In this document: positions 61,934-64,000 of the stretch, in pieces
Numbering within the stretch: the first letter of the stretch is position 1
How the letters are laid out: each line of letters starts with the position of its first letter
Assembly: GCF_046630445.1 (NCBI RefSeq)
Contig: NC_092337.1
Location: 194,343,001 to 194,407,000 of the forward strand
DNA from: Rutidosis leptorrhynchoides
Lineage: Eukaryota; Streptophyta; Magnoliopsida; Asterales; Asteraceae
Direction: 5' to 3'
Length of the DNA stretch: 64,000 nt
The notes under the pieces: model-generated
Database searches by the model: none
Told to the model about the DNA's origin: nothing
What the model saw: the letters and a program-made list of their open reading frames with translations, nothing else
Made by a program: the position numbers and the translations under genes

Positions 61934-62471
61934 TGTGATGACCCGAAAATTTTCAACCAAATTTAAACTTTAATCTTTATATGGTTCCGACACGATAAGC
62001 AAAGTCTGTAATGTTGAGTCTCGAAAACTTTGAAACGATGTTCATATATTTAATTACCCTTCAAGTATTCCCAACGATTCACGAACAATTATATTTAACT
62101 TGATGTGCATATATAATAATATGTGATAATAACATATTAAATTTAATTACAAATTAAGACGTAGTTGTTGTTGTAATATTATTATTACTTTCATTATTAA
62201 TATTAATAATATTAATATTATTTGTAAAATTATGATTATCAAAATAAAGATTTTTATATATAGATATTATTATAAGATTAATTAAAAGTATAATTTAGTT
62301 ATAATTTAAATGTCATTGTTTATATTGTTATTGATAATTATCAATATCCTTCTTATTAATATTATTTACTCATCAACATTATTTTTATAAGTAATATTAT
62401 AAAAACTACCATTATTATTGTTACTACTAATATTATCACTACTATAATTATGATTTTTGATTATTAATATG

Positions 62472-62528
<57 letters not shown>

Positions 62529-64000
62529 TATATAATCTTGATTATAAATTATTAATAATAGATATGGAATCCATACGTACGATTTAAGGACCCATTACAG
62601 CTTCACAATCACTATCGTTCTGTTTAAAGTGTTGAATTAAGTAATATCTGACGATCTCAAATCTTGAATCATTCCAAATTCAGTTGCCATCAATTTCTTC
62701 TTTTATTTTTTTTATTATATTTCTGTACCTGGTTATGAACCTGTCGACCACCAATACTATCCACCAATATGTTTCATGGAACTATCACACTGTATTTGAT
62801 TTTCAAATATTCGTACAAATCACAATTCAATCAAAAGAATAATCCATGAATTTGTTAGCCATCTATATCATCTAAAGGGGTACGAATCTGTTTTATATCA
62901 TTATCATGCTTTATACAATTACATATACTTATAAAAAAGAGATAAAAAAACAAAACCATCACCTCTTTAATTATATTGTGCCATCTCAATCGTTTCTTTT
63001 TCTTCAACAAGCATCACGATTGCCATCCCTTTATAACCAACTTCGCACCACCCCAAAAACAATCACCATTACCTTCAAAGAACGAATCAGCTCGATTCCT
63101 CTTCTCTTTGCCTTACTCCTATTTTCTGTTTTGAATCATCACAATACAAAACCTATCCAAAACGTACACTTAACTTCATGTGTTATCAAACTAAACTTTC
63201 ACCTCATCTTCACCTCTCTTTTCTTCATCTACCTTCCTCTCCTTCATCCTCCTTGTTTTTCTTTTCGTGAACAACCACCATCGAACATCTCCTTGTTGTT
63301 GTTGATATTTCTACTTCGTGTTCAAATTAAAAACCACCTGCAACATACACTACTACTGCTACTGCTAAACTACGCTGTTTCTGTTTCACATGTGAACTCG
63401 AAACCAAAAACAACCATCATCAAACATCACTTGTATCTCTCTCTCTCATTCTCTCTCTACTATAAGTAACCAAGGATCACCACGGTTTCACACCCATTTC
63501 CACCATAACGACCAACTTGAAACCGTGATTCACCATAAACATCTTAGATTGTCGTTGCTATTTTCAGTTTACAACTACCACCACCGGTTACCATTAACCA
63601 CTGTAAAATTCCACCACTCTCCCTCACGTTATCTCTCTCTATTCTCTTCTTCGTAAACCCCTAGTTCCAAACCCTCGCAACAAAATAAATATAAATAACA
63701 AGAGAATACTAAATGTATAATAAAGATAAGAGGGAGTGCTTCTTCTTTTGATTTATGGCAGACACCTTTTAATAAAGGTAACTCCACTTGATTTTTTTTT
63801 TGAAAACGTATAATCTTGTTTCCATTTTTTATGTTTTAAACACGAAATCCACAACCGGACCCTATTCTGAAATTGTTAATGGGTTCATAGTTGGGCCGTG
63901 AACTTCTTTTAACATTAGGCCGAGTGTCTGTATTTGGGCTAGCTATTTTGCTACTACAGCCCATTTATTCTATTTACAACCTATGAACAACCCATTAAAC
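61934..64000 (+). mobile_element. A-like LTR, partial, inserted in D 3' LTR
   Basis: Begins TGTGATGACCCG and is clearly related to the start of LTR A (43886 onward), though diverged. It continues with AT-rich sequence, an ATT repeat (62469-62527), a pyrimidine-rich CCACCA/CATCACC block (about 62980-63650) and GGGCC-type segments (63893-63965), the same order as in LTR A. The right end, and whether it is a solo LTR or a whole element, lie outside the window. The 187-codon frame at 62906-63469 is low-complexity and not called. The left target site is probably ATTTC (61929-61933). Confidence 0.8.
62469..62527. repeat. ATT trinucleotide microsatellite
   Basis: About 19 units of ATT within the A-like LTR. 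It sits earlier in the LTR than the ATT array of element A, so it is probably an independent expansion. Confidence 0.92.

Noticed and set aside
62906..63469. 187-codon frame in the right-hand A-like LTR
   Set aside because: Low-complexity pyrimidine-rich LTR sequence; no similar frame in LTR A and no domain.

Overview
This is repeat-rich plant nuclear DNA, most likely from a daisy-family (Asteraceae) or other asterid genome; that placement is inferred from the style of the retroelements, since no marker gene is present. No ordinary host gene with introns was found. Almost all of the 64 kb is LTR retrotransposons nested inside one another, with one LINE tail, copia remnants and long AT or ATT microsatellites.

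Left and centre (1-48186) are one nest. The host is a + strand element, here called A, with a very long LTR (about 4.3 kb) starting TGTGACGACCC and ending GGTCGCTTCA. Its left LTR is split into 1-1582, 12945-13333 and 39368-39854. Its internal region is 39855-43885 and its intact right LTR is 43886-48186. Element B (1583-12939, minus strand, target duplication ACAGC) and element C-outer (13334-39362, minus strand, duplication GGTTA/AGTTA) sit inside the left LTR of A. Element C-inner (21381-34484, minus strand, duplication CTATA) sits inside C-outer. A, B and C are related long-LTR Ty3/gypsy families: they share LTR termini of the type TGTRACGACCC, an initiator-Met-type primer site, a leader motif and a polypurine tract. 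B and C pol genes end in a chromodomain-like tail of the Tekay/Del chromovirus type.

The most notable content is extra cargo. Both C elements carry two sense-strand ORFs between the primer binding site and gag: a strongly acidic, repeat-containing protein, and an F-box protein resembling the plant At2g35280/At1g67623 family. In C-inner both are intact. The C-inner LTRs look almost identical, so it inserted recently, yet its gag-pol has at least three coding lesions, which implies it moved with proteins supplied in trans. A second PPT-like palindrome lies between the F-box ORF and gag. Element A has no gag-pol; it carries a broken Ser/acidic ORF and a degenerate piece of a poly(A)-binding protein gene. 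B has lost gag and protease, and its LTRs have a dense WRKY-type W-box cluster.

The right part (48187-64000) holds a copia-like LTR remnant, a 5'-truncated L1-type LINE end (about 49116-49444), a copia leader and gag remnant (about 49890-51635), and an Athila-type Ty3/gypsy element D (51636-61933) inserted into that gag. D has an Asp-tRNA-type primer site and decayed gag, protease, RT, RNase H and a truncated integrase. A pair of 16-bp palindromes (CCATGCGATCGCATGG type) set exactly 32 bp apart recurs in both D LTRs just upstream of a TATA box, and again in the D leader. The D 3' LTR is interrupted at 61934 by another A-like LTR that runs off the window.

All comparisons were made by eye; no database was searched, and family names rest on recognised protein motifs.
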